NCBI RefSeq assembly: GCF_947493565.1
Contig: NZ_CANLRG010000005.1
Span: 124,001-188,000, forward strand
DNA from: an uncultured Lutibacter sp.
Lineage (GTDB): Bacteria; Bacteroidota; Bacteroidia; Flavobacteriales; Flavobacteriaceae
Length of the DNA stretch: 64,000 nt
Reading direction: 5' to 3'
The translations under genes were made by a program, and so were the position numbers. Shown here piece after piece: positions 55,172 to 62,872 of the stretch. The notes beneath the pieces were generated by a model. It did no database searches and was not told the origin of the DNA. It worked only from the letters and a program-made list of their open reading frames with translations. How positions within the stretch are numbered: the stretch's first letter is position 1; every line of letters starts with the position of its first letter.

Positions 55172-55837
55172 TTAACAACCTCCTTCAACAGGCATTTTCT
55201 TTTTCTTTTTAATTGGAATTACCTTTTTTGGAGTTACTTTTTTTACTTCAGGTTTTTTTTCTATTTTAAGCTGTTCTGGATAAACTACGCCAAAAAACAT
55301 ACTCGCAGATTTTCTAAATGAATATAGTTCAAAATCTTCTGCTGGCATATTTTCAGTAGGTTTTGTAGGATTTATAATTGTTAAATACCAATTATTGATC
55401 CCACCTTTTAGAACTCTTAAATTTTTATAATCTAATCTATTACACAATACCCAAGCTTGATCTGCGTAAAAGTGATCATTTGAAATAAATATAACATCAT
55501 ACTGATTTTGATTAAGATATCCAATAGCATCTTCATCTAATAATTTTTTTAATGGAATATTTATTGAATTAGGGATTGAGTATTTATTAAATTCGTTCTC
55601 ATTTCTAACATCAATCATTATAAATGATGGATCTTGATTTATAATTTTATTTGCTAATTCATCAGTTGAAATATATCTTTCTGGACTTATAGCATTACTC
55701 AATAATTCTTCAGGCTTTATTCCTTCATGTTTTTCGTACTTTGGAAGTAGTACTAAACCTGCAGCTAGTAATAAAAATATGCCAGCGAGTATTTTATATC
55801 TAAAAGTTAAAACTTTTGCTACTTTTCTATTAACCAT
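55172..55837 (-). CDS. Membrane-anchored degenerate rhodanese with VEGGC tail (copy 1)
   Basis: A 221-residue protein: membrane helix (residues about 15-31), rhodanese-like domain with FIMIDVRNENEFNKYSIPNS, then a linker and the end PKKVIPIKKKKKMPVEGGC. The catalytic loop reads FISNDHFYAD without cysteine; the only cysteines are Cys 132 (in a buried-looking WVLCNRL helix) and terminal Cys 221. The last 38 bases before the terminal codons are identical to those of the next gene, while the rest of the two proteins has diverged strongly. It lies 15 bases after a YeeE gene. Confidence 0.87.
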   Translation of the reverse strand: MVNRKVAKVLTFRYKILAGIFLLLAAGLVLLPKYEKHEGIKPEELLSNAISPERYISTDELANKIINQDPSFIMIDVRNENEFNKYSIPNSINIPLKKLLDEDAIGYLNQNQYDVIFISNDHFYADQAWVLCNRLDYKNLRVLKGGINNWYLTIINPTKPTENMPAEDFELYSFRKSASMFFGVVYPEQLKIEKKPEVKKVTPKKVIPIKKKKKMPVEGGC

Positions 55838-55852
55838 TCTAATTTTTTTAAA

Positions 55853-56443
55853 TTAATAAAATATTTTTTTTCTTCTTTTTCTGATTAAATCTGAAATTAC
55901 AAAGGCAAGGATTGCAATTATAGTAAAAACAAATACAAACCAATAACGATTGATACCAAAGGAATCCATTAAAGTTATATTACCATAAAAATAACCTTCA
56001 TAGAGTGGTTGAAATACGGTATATAATTCAGAAAAAATAAATATTCCTACCATAATACCAATTACATAAACTATAGCGTCAATTTTTCCAATGGCAACAG
56101 CACATAAGCTTGTTCCAGGGCAAAAACCAGCTGAAACAAAACCTACTCCCATGATAACGCCTCCAATTATTGCTCCCCATAAATAGGTTGGGTGAACATA
56201 TAGTTGCTCCATATTTATATAACCAAGGTAATCCATATATAAAATACCAATAAGTGATACTAATGCAGCAGTAAAAAACACTTTAAGCACTGCAAAATCG
56301 TATCCGTAAAATACTCCTGCTAATTTTCGTGAAGAAGAAAACCCTGATGCTTCTAAAACAAATCCGAAAACAATTCCAATGATAATTGCTATTATGTTGT
56401 TCCACTCATAAGGTATGACTCCATTAGGAATTAAAGGTCCCAT
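55853..56443 (-). CDS. YeeE/YedE family transporter, half-size (second half)
   Basis: A 196-residue membrane protein with about five helices. GFVLEASGFSSSRKLAGVFYG and GFVSAGFCPGTSLCAVAIGK are YeeE/YedE (DUF395) signatures; cysteines in CPGTSLC may handle sulfur atoms as in the thiosulfate importer TsuA. Full TsuA is about 350 residues, so this and the next gene upstream probably form one two-subunit transporter. It probably moves thiosulfate or sulfane sulfur across the inner membrane. Confidence 0.88.
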   Translation of the reverse strand: MGPLIPNGVIPYEWNNIIAIIIGIVFGFVLEASGFSSSRKLAGVFYGYDFAVLKVFFTAALVSLIGILYMDYLGYINMEQLYVHPTYLWGAIIGGVIMGVGFVSAGFCPGTSLCAVAIGKIDAIVYVIGIMVGIFIFSELYTVFQPLYEGYFYGNITLMDSFGINRYWFVFVFTIIAILAFVISDLIRKRRKKIFY

Positions 56444-56465
56444 ATATTTTTTTATTTTTTAATTA

Positions 56466-56990
56466 TTAAATCCAATTTTTTCTAAAGAAATATGCTACTA
56501 AGAATCCTGTTCCAAAAATAGCAAGCATAGTTATAAAACCACCTGTTGATAATACCGCCATACCACTTAAAGCAGCACCGCTTGTACAACCACGAGCAAC
56601 TTGTGCACCAATACCAAATAATATTCCACCACCTAAAGCAAATAGCAATCTTCTGTTTTTAGTTATTTTAGGTGAATGTTGAGTTCTCCAGCCAATTCTA
56701 CCGGCCAATCCACCCGAAATAAAAGCTCCAATTAAAACGCCTAAAGCTTCAAAAACTAACCAAGAGTTTAAGGGAGATTTTTCATCTTTTACAAATTTAC
56801 TGTAGTAGGCATTGTTTTCTGCATGGTTTGAAGCCAATGCATCAACAATAGTTACTACACCACTTTTCATAGCGCCACTTGCACCTAGTCCTCTTCCTGT
56901 CATATAAAAAGTGAAAAGAATAAGTATTCCTAGAAGAAAACCACCAAAGTATGGATTCCAGTATGTATGTTTATTTTTTTGAATATTCAT
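56466..56990 (-). CDS. YeeE/YedE family transporter, half-size (first half)
   Basis: A 174-residue membrane protein with about four helices, containing GGILFGIGAQVARGCTSGAA and LSGMAVLSTGG, the second half-motif type of YeeE proteins (Cys in RGCTSG). It pairs with the gene 22 bases downstream. The N-terminal part (GILILFTFYMTGRGLGASGA) and a polar loop around residues 50-80 fit an inserted periplasmic segment. Role: uptake or release of a sulfur compound for the operon's redox enzymes. Confidence 0.88.
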   Translation of the reverse strand: MNIQKNKHTYWNPYFGGFLLGILILFTFYMTGRGLGASGAMKSGVVTIVDALASNHAENNAYYSKFVKDEKSPLNSWLVFEALGVLIGAFISGGLAGRIGWRTQHSPKITKNRRLLFALGGGILFGIGAQVARGCTSGAALSGMAVLSTGGFITMLAIFGTGFLVAYFFRKNWI

Positions 56991-57000
56991 AATATTTGTT

Positions 57001-57942
57001 TTAATATAAGTATCTAGTTATTTGTCCAGCTTCTACCATTACAAATCTAAAAACTAAACCACCTATTAAAATTAAGATTGCTGGCACAGCAACTGGTACT
57101 TTGTACCCAATTAATTCTGTTAGTTCTAAAATAGCGGGAACTATAAGTCCTAAAATAATTACAAAGCCAAAAAACATAAGAGTAAACTCACCTCCAACTA
57201 ATAGTTGCATGGCCTCTAATTGTACTTCAGAACCAGCGTACATTCCCATCAGCATATGGATTATCAACCCTAACTCAATAACAATAAGGGCTAAATCAAT
57301 TTTGCTGAAAAGATGTCTTTCTTTAGCGTTTTTAGCTAATAAAATAATGGTTGCTGCTCCTGTTGATAAACCAGATGTTAAAAATAATGGACCTAGTATT
57401 GCATTATTCCACAAAGGTCTGGCATTAAAAGCTGATAATAATATTCCTGTATAAATACCTAGTACAATTGATAATGGAATTAAAGCTATCGCCATATTCA
57501 TTCTATTTTCTTGAAGGAATTTTTCGAACGTGTTTAAAAAATTAAACTTCAATTTCCATTTAGGAAATAATTCAGTATAATAACTAAATACCCATAAAAA
57601 TGAAATAGGGGTAATGATTAATAATACCCAAGCACCCCAACTCATAGGAGATTCAATTCTGATAGTTGTGTATAATCTCCAAAAATATAATTTGTGAGTT
57701 AAATCATAAAATAAAGCCAATAAACCTAATGTTAAAGCAATTGGAGATACAATTGATGCAAACTTAACCGCTGCAGGATATTCTTTGTCCTTTTTTAAAA
57801 CAGTAATTAATGCTGCAAAAAACAGTAATCCAGCAGCCAAGCCTCCTAAAAATAAGTATACAGATATTGGCCAGTGCCATATTTGTAATGAAGGATCTAT
57901 ATTTGGAATATTTCTTCCACTTGTAAATAATTCTTCTTGCAT
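57001..57942 (-). CDS. NrfD/PsrC-type membrane subunit
   Basis: A 313-residue protein with eight to nine helices. WHWPISVYLFLGGLAAGLLF is the typical NrfD/PsrC opening, followed by WRLYTTIRIESPMSWGAWVL. It exchanges electrons between the menaquinone pool and the FeS subunit encoded 10 bases upstream. Together with the FeS and molybdopterin subunits it forms a polysulfide-reductase-like (PsrABC) respiratory complex in the inner membrane. Confidence 0.9.
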   Translation of the reverse strand: MQEELFTSGRNIPNIDPSLQIWHWPISVYLFLGGLAAGLLFFAALITVLKKDKEYPAAVKFASIVSPIALTLGLLALFYDLTHKLYFWRLYTTIRIESPMSWGAWVLLIITPISFLWVFSYYTELFPKWKLKFNFLNTFEKFLQENRMNMAIALIPLSIVLGIYTGILLSAFNARPLWNNAILGPLFLTSGLSTGAATIILLAKNAKERHLFSKIDLALIVIELGLIIHMLMGMYAGSEVQLEAMQLLVGGEFTLMFFGFVIILGLIVPAILELTELIGYKVPVAVPAILILIGGLVFRFVMVEAGQITRYLY

Positions 57943-57952
57943 AATTTTTAAT

Positions 57953-58486
57953 TTATATTAAATAATAAACTTGAGGCTTAGTTCCTGCTTCAGGAGCCAA
58001 TGTTTTATGTTTTCTATTTTTTAACAATTGCGAAACTTCACTATTTGGATCATCTAAATCCCCGAAATACATACATTTAGTTGGGCAAACAGATACACAA
58101 GCTGGAAGTTGTCCTTTTTCTAATCTATGATGACAGAATGTACATTTGTCTACATAACCATCAGGGTGTTGGTAACGAGCGTCGTATGGGCAAGATTCTA
58201 TACAAGCACCACATCCAATGCATTCATCAGCCGTAACTAATACAATGCCATTGTCTAATTGATGACTAGCACCTGTTGGACAGCATCTTACACAAGGAGC
58301 ATTATCGCAATGATTACATCTTTCAGATTTTAATTCTAATTCTATACTTGGATAAGCACCGTTAACAGTTTCGGTTATCCAATCTCTACAGTATCCAATA
58401 GGAACATTATTTTCGGTTTGACAAGCAACTACACAATCGCTACATCCAACACATTTTAAGGTGTCAATTACCATTGCATATCTCAT
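57953..58486 (-). CDS. Ferredoxin-like FeS subunit, PsrB/NrfC type
   Basis: A 177-residue protein with four [4Fe-4S] cluster motifs: CVGCSDCVVAC, CNHCDNAPCVRCC, CIGCGACIESC, and CTFCHHRLEKG...CVSVCPTKC. It conducts electrons between the molybdopterin subunit and the NrfD-type membrane subunit on the periplasmic face. It has no signal peptide and is probably exported with its Tat-signal-bearing partner, whose gene it overlaps by 4 bases. Confidence 0.94.
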   Translation of the reverse strand: MRYAMVIDTLKCVGCSDCVVACQTENNVPIGYCRDWITETVNGAYPSIELELKSERCNHCDNAPCVRCCPTGASHQLDNGIVLVTADECIGCGACIESCPYDARYQHPDGYVDKCTFCHHRLEKGQLPACVSVCPTKCMYFGDLDDPNSEVSQLLKNRKHKTLAPEAGTKPQVYYLI

Positions 58487-60726
58487 AACTCAATATTTTT
58501 ATGTGGATTTTCAGTTAAAATTGATACAAAATTTCCTCTCATACCAGTCCCACCCATAATTGGGTCGATAGCTACTTTTGAAATTAGTTGAGTATCGTTA
58601 ATACCTTTTCCAAAGGCGCGACTTAATTTTTTATTGGTGTGTCCAAAACCATGAACCATATAAACAGAATCCCAACGAACTCTTTCCGTAACTCTAACTT
58701 TAATTGGGAAATTAGAAGTAATTTCATCCTGATTTTTTAACCAAACTTCTTGCCCTGTTTTTAAGCCTAAAATTCTAGCAACTTTTGGGTTCACCCATAA
58801 ATTATTTTCACTTTTTAAATCGTTTAAATTAGGGTTATTAGCTGTTCTACTAAATGTATGCATTGGAGCTCTACCATAATTTAATCGGTAAAAGCCTTGT
58901 GGAGGTTCTGGGTGTTTTATGTAATTTGGCAATGGGTCAAAACCTAAATTTTTTAATTCTTGAGAATACAATTCAATTTTACCACTAGCTGTTGGAAAAT
59001 GATAGGCTTCATTTTCATTTAAGTATAATGGACCCGATGTTCTTGAAAAATTTTTCACTCCAATTTTATTCATTTCGTCTAAAGAGGTTCCCATTTGTTG
59101 TAACTGCCATTCAATTACTTCTTCATAATCATCATAATTAAAATAGTCACCTAAACCTAAACGTTCTCCAATTTGTTTTGCTACCCACCATCCCGGTTTA
59201 GAATCGTATTTTGGTTTAACAGCTGGCACTCGAACAGCAATTGAAGGCTCTCTATTAGTTGCAGATCTTATATCATCATAACGTTCTAAATAAGTACATT
59301 CAGGTAAAACTACATCTGCATACCCAGTAACATCCATCGGCATGGTATCCATTACAACCATAAATTCTAATTCATCCATTGCTTTTTCAAGCATTTCTTT
59401 TTCTGGAATAGATTTGGTAATATTAGTACCGGCAACCATCCAAGCTTTTATAGGATATTTATTATCTTTACTAGGGATTGAACATTTAATAACTTCACTT
59501 GTAATACCCATTTGAGCTACAGGATATTTCTCTCCAATATTTTTCCAATCCCACTTAGGATGAGGGTATTTTGGTGAAGGGTATTTAGGAACTTTAATAC
59601 TTTCTTTAAAGTAGAAACCACCTCTACGACCCCAAGAACCTAATAAAGCATTTAAAATAGCTATTGAACGAGCTCTTTGAGTATCATCTCCATACCAACT
59701 TACATGGCGTCCTGGATGTATAATAACTGATGGAGAAGCACTTGCCATTGCTCTAGCAGTTTTTCTAATTTCTTCAGGTTTTATAGTTGTTATTCCATAA
59801 GCCCATTCAGGAGTAAAAGTACTCACATGGTCTTTTAATTGATTAAATCCTGTAGTGTATTTTTCAACATATTCTTTATCATATAAACCTTCCTCAATAA
59901 TTACATTCATCCAAGCAAGCATTAAAGCTATATCTGTAGCAGGTTTGATAGCTAACCAATGTTTTGATTTGCTAGCTGCTGTTGAAAAGCGTGGATCTAC
60001 TGTAATGATTGTAGCACCATTATCAATTGCATCTGACATTTCTTGCACTTGAGAATTGTGCATGTTTTCACCAATATGAGATCCAATTAACACTAAGCAT
60101 TTGGTGTCTCTAATGTCAGTTGGTTCAGGTGAACCAACCCAAGATCCATAGGTTAATGCAAAACCTGCTTCACGAGCACCTCTACATTGTGCATAAGCTG
60201 GTTCTGCGATGGTGTCTGATCCAAAAGCTTTAAATAAATGTTCTAAATGTTTTCCAGGTGACCCATGTTTTAATAAGGCAATAGCTTCTGGGCCATATTT
60301 TTCTTTAATATTGCTAAATTTTGAAGCAATTAAATCAAGAGCTTCTTCCCAACTGGCTTCTCTAAACGTTTCTTCTCCATTAATAGTTGTTCTAATTAAA
60401 GGAGTTTTTAATCGATCTTCATCATTATACATTCCAACACCACCAGTTCCTCTTGGACATAAACGTCCGTAGCAATGTGAGTCATTTTCATTACCAATAA
60501 TTTTTTGAATATTACCTTCTTCATCGGTATAAGTCCAAGCAGCACATTTCCAAAAACAAACTTCGCAATAAGTAGGAGTTCTCTTAAATTTTTTGGTAAC
60601 ATTTTGTTTTACAAGCTCATCTAAATATGAGTTTGCACCAAACATATTTAGTGCACTTGTAGTAGCTGCTACACCACCCAAACCTAATGCAGAAATTTTA
60701 ATAAATTTTCTTCTTGAAGTAGTCAT
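58483..60726 (-). CDS. Molybdopterin oxidoreductase, PsrA/PhsA-like catalytic subunit
   Basis: A 747-residue protein with a twin-arginine signal (TSRRKFIK). An N-terminal [4Fe-4S] site is formed by Cys 54, 57, 61 and 90. The probable molybdenum or tungsten ligand is Cys 181 (AYAQCRGAREAGF), as in PsrA/PhsA and nitrate reductase NapA groups. Later segments (CLVLIGSHIGENMHNSQ, VLPECTYLERYDD, the C-terminal INDTQLISKVAIDPIMGGTG) fit the DMSO-reductase superfamily. Context (rhodaneses, YeeE, SQR) favours polysulfide, thiosulfate or tetrathionate as substrate over nitrate or arsenate, but sequence alone does not settle it. First gene of its operon. Confidence 0.9.
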   Translation of the reverse strand: MTTSRRKFIKISALGLGGVAATTSALNMFGANSYLDELVKQNVTKKFKRTPTYCEVCFWKCAAWTYTDEEGNIQKIIGNENDSHCYGRLCPRGTGGVGMYNDEDRLKTPLIRTTINGEETFREASWEEALDLIASKFSNIKEKYGPEAIALLKHGSPGKHLEHLFKAFGSDTIAEPAYAQCRGAREAGFALTYGSWVGSPEPTDIRDTKCLVLIGSHIGENMHNSQVQEMSDAIDNGATIITVDPRFSTAASKSKHWLAIKPATDIALMLAWMNVIIEEGLYDKEYVEKYTTGFNQLKDHVSTFTPEWAYGITTIKPEEIRKTARAMASASPSVIIHPGRHVSWYGDDTQRARSIAILNALLGSWGRRGGFYFKESIKVPKYPSPKYPHPKWDWKNIGEKYPVAQMGITSEVIKCSIPSKDNKYPIKAWMVAGTNITKSIPEKEMLEKAMDELEFMVVMDTMPMDVTGYADVVLPECTYLERYDDIRSATNREPSIAVRVPAVKPKYDSKPGWWVAKQIGERLGLGDYFNYDDYEEVIEWQLQQMGTSLDEMNKIGVKNFSRTSGPLYLNENEAYHFPTASGKIELYSQELKNLGFDPLPNYIKHPEPPQGFYRLNYGRAPMHTFSRTANNPNLNDLKSENNLWVNPKVARILGLKTGQEVWLKNQDEITSNFPIKVRVTERVRWDSVYMVHGFGHTNKKLSRAFGKGINDTQLISKVAIDPIMGGTGMRGNFVSILTENPHKNIEL

Positions 60727-60762
60727 AAGTTTAATTATTTATTTCTTGTGTAAAGGTATTTA

Positions 60763-60770
60763 CAGATGTA
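60763..60770 (-). promoter_or_regulatory. Weak -7-like box of the molybdoenzyme operon
   Basis: TACATCTG on the minus strand, one mismatch from TAnnTTTG, 36 bases before the ATG. Site D would be centred about 62 bases upstream of the implied start of transcription, a typical class I activator position. Confidence 0.4.
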
Positions 60771-60779
60771 TTTTTATAG

Positions 60780-60794
60780 TATGATAAATGTCAT
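60780..60794. promoter_or_regulatory. ATGA-N6-TCAT palindrome upstream of the molybdoenzyme operon
   Basis: TATGATAAATGTCAT, nearly identical to the element at 54295-54309, 54 bases before the psrA-like ATG. Confidence 0.55.
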
Positions 60795-60812
60795 TAAAAA
60801 TGGCGTAAAATA

Positions 60813-60831
60813 GTAACAATGGTTACATTAA
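60813..60831. promoter_or_regulatory. Sulfur-island site D
   Basis: GTAACAATGGTTACATTAA: a perfect GTAAC-N4-GTTAC palindrome in the divergent promoter region. Confidence 0.65.
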
Positions 60832-60856
60832 TAGCTTGAAAATCATATATTTATAT

Positions 60857-60875
60857 GTAACAAAAGTAGCATAAC
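60857..60875. promoter_or_regulatory. Sulfur-island site E
   Basis: GTAACAAAAGTAGCATAAC, centred about 93 bases upstream of the implied start of the cytochrome transcript. Confidence 0.55.
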
Positions 60876-60943
60876 TAAACTCCTTGATTGGTTATCAGTT
60901 AATTACATTTTTTAGTAAAAAAAGCTAACATTTTAAATTGTTG

Positions 60944-60951
60944 TAAATTTG
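60944..60951 (+). promoter_or_regulatory. -7 promoter box of the dodecahaem cytochrome gene
   Basis: TAAATTTG, 17 bases before the ATG at 60968. No TTG at -33, which would fit an activated promoter. Confidence 0.5.
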
Positions 60952-60967
60952 TACAAACGCTCTATTT

Positions 60968-62857
60968 ATGAAATTAAAATACTCTAAATTTTGGTTTTTT
61001 TTGGTAGTTACAATTTTAATTGTAGCTCTATTTTTTGTTAAAAATTTTAAGCTTCAACAAGAAATAATAAAAGAAGATAATTATGTTAAAATTGAAACTA
61101 TTGAAAAGGAGACTTGTTTAGAGTGTCATCAAAATACCAAGGGATATTCTAATTACCATAATCCAGAATTAATAGGTTGTATAAGTTGTCATTTAGGAAA
61201 TCCAAACACTATGGATAAGGATGATTCTCATAAAGGAATGGTTCTAATTCCAGGGAATTTAAAAGATGCTAAAGCAACTTGTGGAGTTTGCCATCCAAAT
61301 GAATTAAACAAGATTGAAAACTCTTTAATGACCACTAATAGTGGTTTGGTGGCTGTAGATAAATATATTTTTGGAGAAGCTGATAGCCCAAATGGTAGAT
61401 ACCACATTCAATTAATTGAAAACTCAGCTTCAGATAAACATTTAAGAGATTTATGTGCAAATTGTCACTTAGGAGCACAAAAAGAAGAATTTGGACCAAT
61501 AACACAGTTGAGTAGAGGTGGAGGTTGTAATGCTTGTCATTTAAATTATTCTGATGAAGCAATAAAAGATTTAAAGACTTATTTAACTTCAAATAAAAAG
61601 GAATTACCTCAATTTCACCCAGCAACTGATATTTTTGTAACCAATGAACATTGTTTTGGTTGCCATAGTCGATCTAGTAGAATTTCAACAAATTATGAAG
61701 GATTTCAAGAAACACTGCTAGATGAAAGTGAAGTGATAGCTAAAGATGGATTTAAGGTAATAGAAGATAAAAGAGTTTATAAATATATTGGAGAAGATGT
61801 ACACCATACAAAAGGAATGTTATGCATAGATTGTCATTCTTCACATGAAGTAATGGGCGATGGTAAGCGTTATATTCATGAAGAACAAGCTGTTAAAGTA
61901 CAATGCTCAGATTGTCATTTTAAAGAGCAACCCAATACTGTACCTTATGATTCTTTAGATGCGGAAAGTTTATTGGTTTTTTTACACAGAGATTATAAAC
62001 ATTCAGATAAAGAGATAGTTGCAGTTAAAAAAGGAGGGCACCCATTAGTAAATACATTTGTTGATTCGCTTGGAAATGCTTTTTTAATTGGAAAGAGAGA
62101 TGGAGAGTTGCACCCTTTAAATCCACAATCAGAGGTTTGTTCAAGAGATAATGCACATAAAAATGTAAGTTGTGCAACTTGCCATTCTTCTTGGACTACA
62201 CGTTGTATAGGCTGCCATAATGAATATGATAAAAACGAACCACGAGCTTTTGACTTGTTAGATAGAAAGTATGGCAAAGGACAATGGAAAGAATTTGTAG
62301 CAGAGTTTTCATCATCATTACCAGCTATGGGAGTTCGAGAAAATTCGGAAGTCATACATATTGAACCTGCCGTTCCTGGAATGATTTTAACGATTGATAA
62401 GGGTAGTTATTCTGGAAAAGAGTTAGGAGAAGATGTTTCTTTTCATAGATTATATGCACCAAACTCGCCTCATACAACTACTGCTAAAGTTAGAGATTGT
62501 AAAAGTTGTCATACCAACCCAGCTACTTTAGGTTATGGTAATGGTGAATTAATTTATAAAATTAGTGAAGGTGTTGGAACATGGAGTTTTACTCCAGCCT
62601 ATGAATTAAATCCAAATGATGGTTTACCTGAAGATGCTTGGATTCCTTTTTTAAAAGAAGTGGATAAAAATGTGGTTAATTCTACTAGAACAGATTTTAG
62701 ACCATTTACTGTAAAAGAGCAACAAGAATTGTTGTTAGTTGGAGCTTGTTTACAATGTCATAAAGAAGACTCTAAGGAGATGAAACAAAGTTTAATTACT
62801 GGTATTCAGCCATTATTGAAAAAATTAGATAAAAGTTGTATATTGCCAACATGGTAA
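60968..62857 (+). CDS. Twelve-haem c-type cytochrome
   Basis: A 629-residue protein with one N-terminal membrane helix (residues about 9-25) and exactly twelve CXXCH haem motifs: CLECH, CISCH, CGVCH, CANCH, CNACH, CFGCH, CIDCH, CSDCH, CATCH, CIGCH, CKSCH, CLQCH. It must be assembled in the periplasm and carry electrons, or act as a reductase or oxidase itself. It stands divergent to the PsrA-like operon with shared control sites, so it probably exchanges electrons with that complex. I see no catalytic signature of nitrite, tetrathionate or hydroxylamine multihaem enzymes that I can name with confidence. Confidence 0.9.
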   Translation: MKLKYSKFWFFLVVTILIVALFFVKNFKLQQEIIKEDNYVKIETIEKETCLECHQNTKGYSNYHNPELIGCISCHLGNPNTMDKDDSHKGMVLIPGNLKDAKATCGVCHPNELNKIENSLMTTNSGLVAVDKYIFGEADSPNGRYHIQLIENSASDKHLRDLCANCHLGAQKEEFGPITQLSRGGGCNACHLNYSDEAIKDLKTYLTSNKKELPQFHPATDIFVTNEHCFGCHSRSSRISTNYEGFQETLLDESEVIAKDGFKVIEDKRVYKYIGEDVHHTKGMLCIDCHSSHEVMGDGKRYIHEEQAVKVQCSDCHFKEQPNTVPYDSLDAESLLVFLHRDYKHSDKEIVAVKKGGHPLVNTFVDSLGNAFLIGKRDGELHPLNPQSEVCSRDNAHKNVSCATCHSSWTTRCIGCHNEYDKNEPRAFDLLDRKYGKGQWKEFVAEFSSSLPAMGVRENSEVIHIEPAVPGMILTIDKGSYSGKELGEDVSFHRLYAPNSPHTTTAKVRDCKSCHTNPATLGYGNGELIYKISEGVGTWSFTPAYELNPNDGLPEDAWIPFLKEVDKNVVNSTRTDFRPFTVKEQQELLLVGACLQCHKEDSKEMKQSLITGIQPLLKKLDKSCILPTW

Positions 62858-62872
62858 TAATTGCTTTAGATT

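Noticed and set aside
61993-62355. Open frame of 120 codons antisense to the cytochrome gene
   Set aside because: It lies fully within a gene with twelve haem motifs; no family similarity seen.
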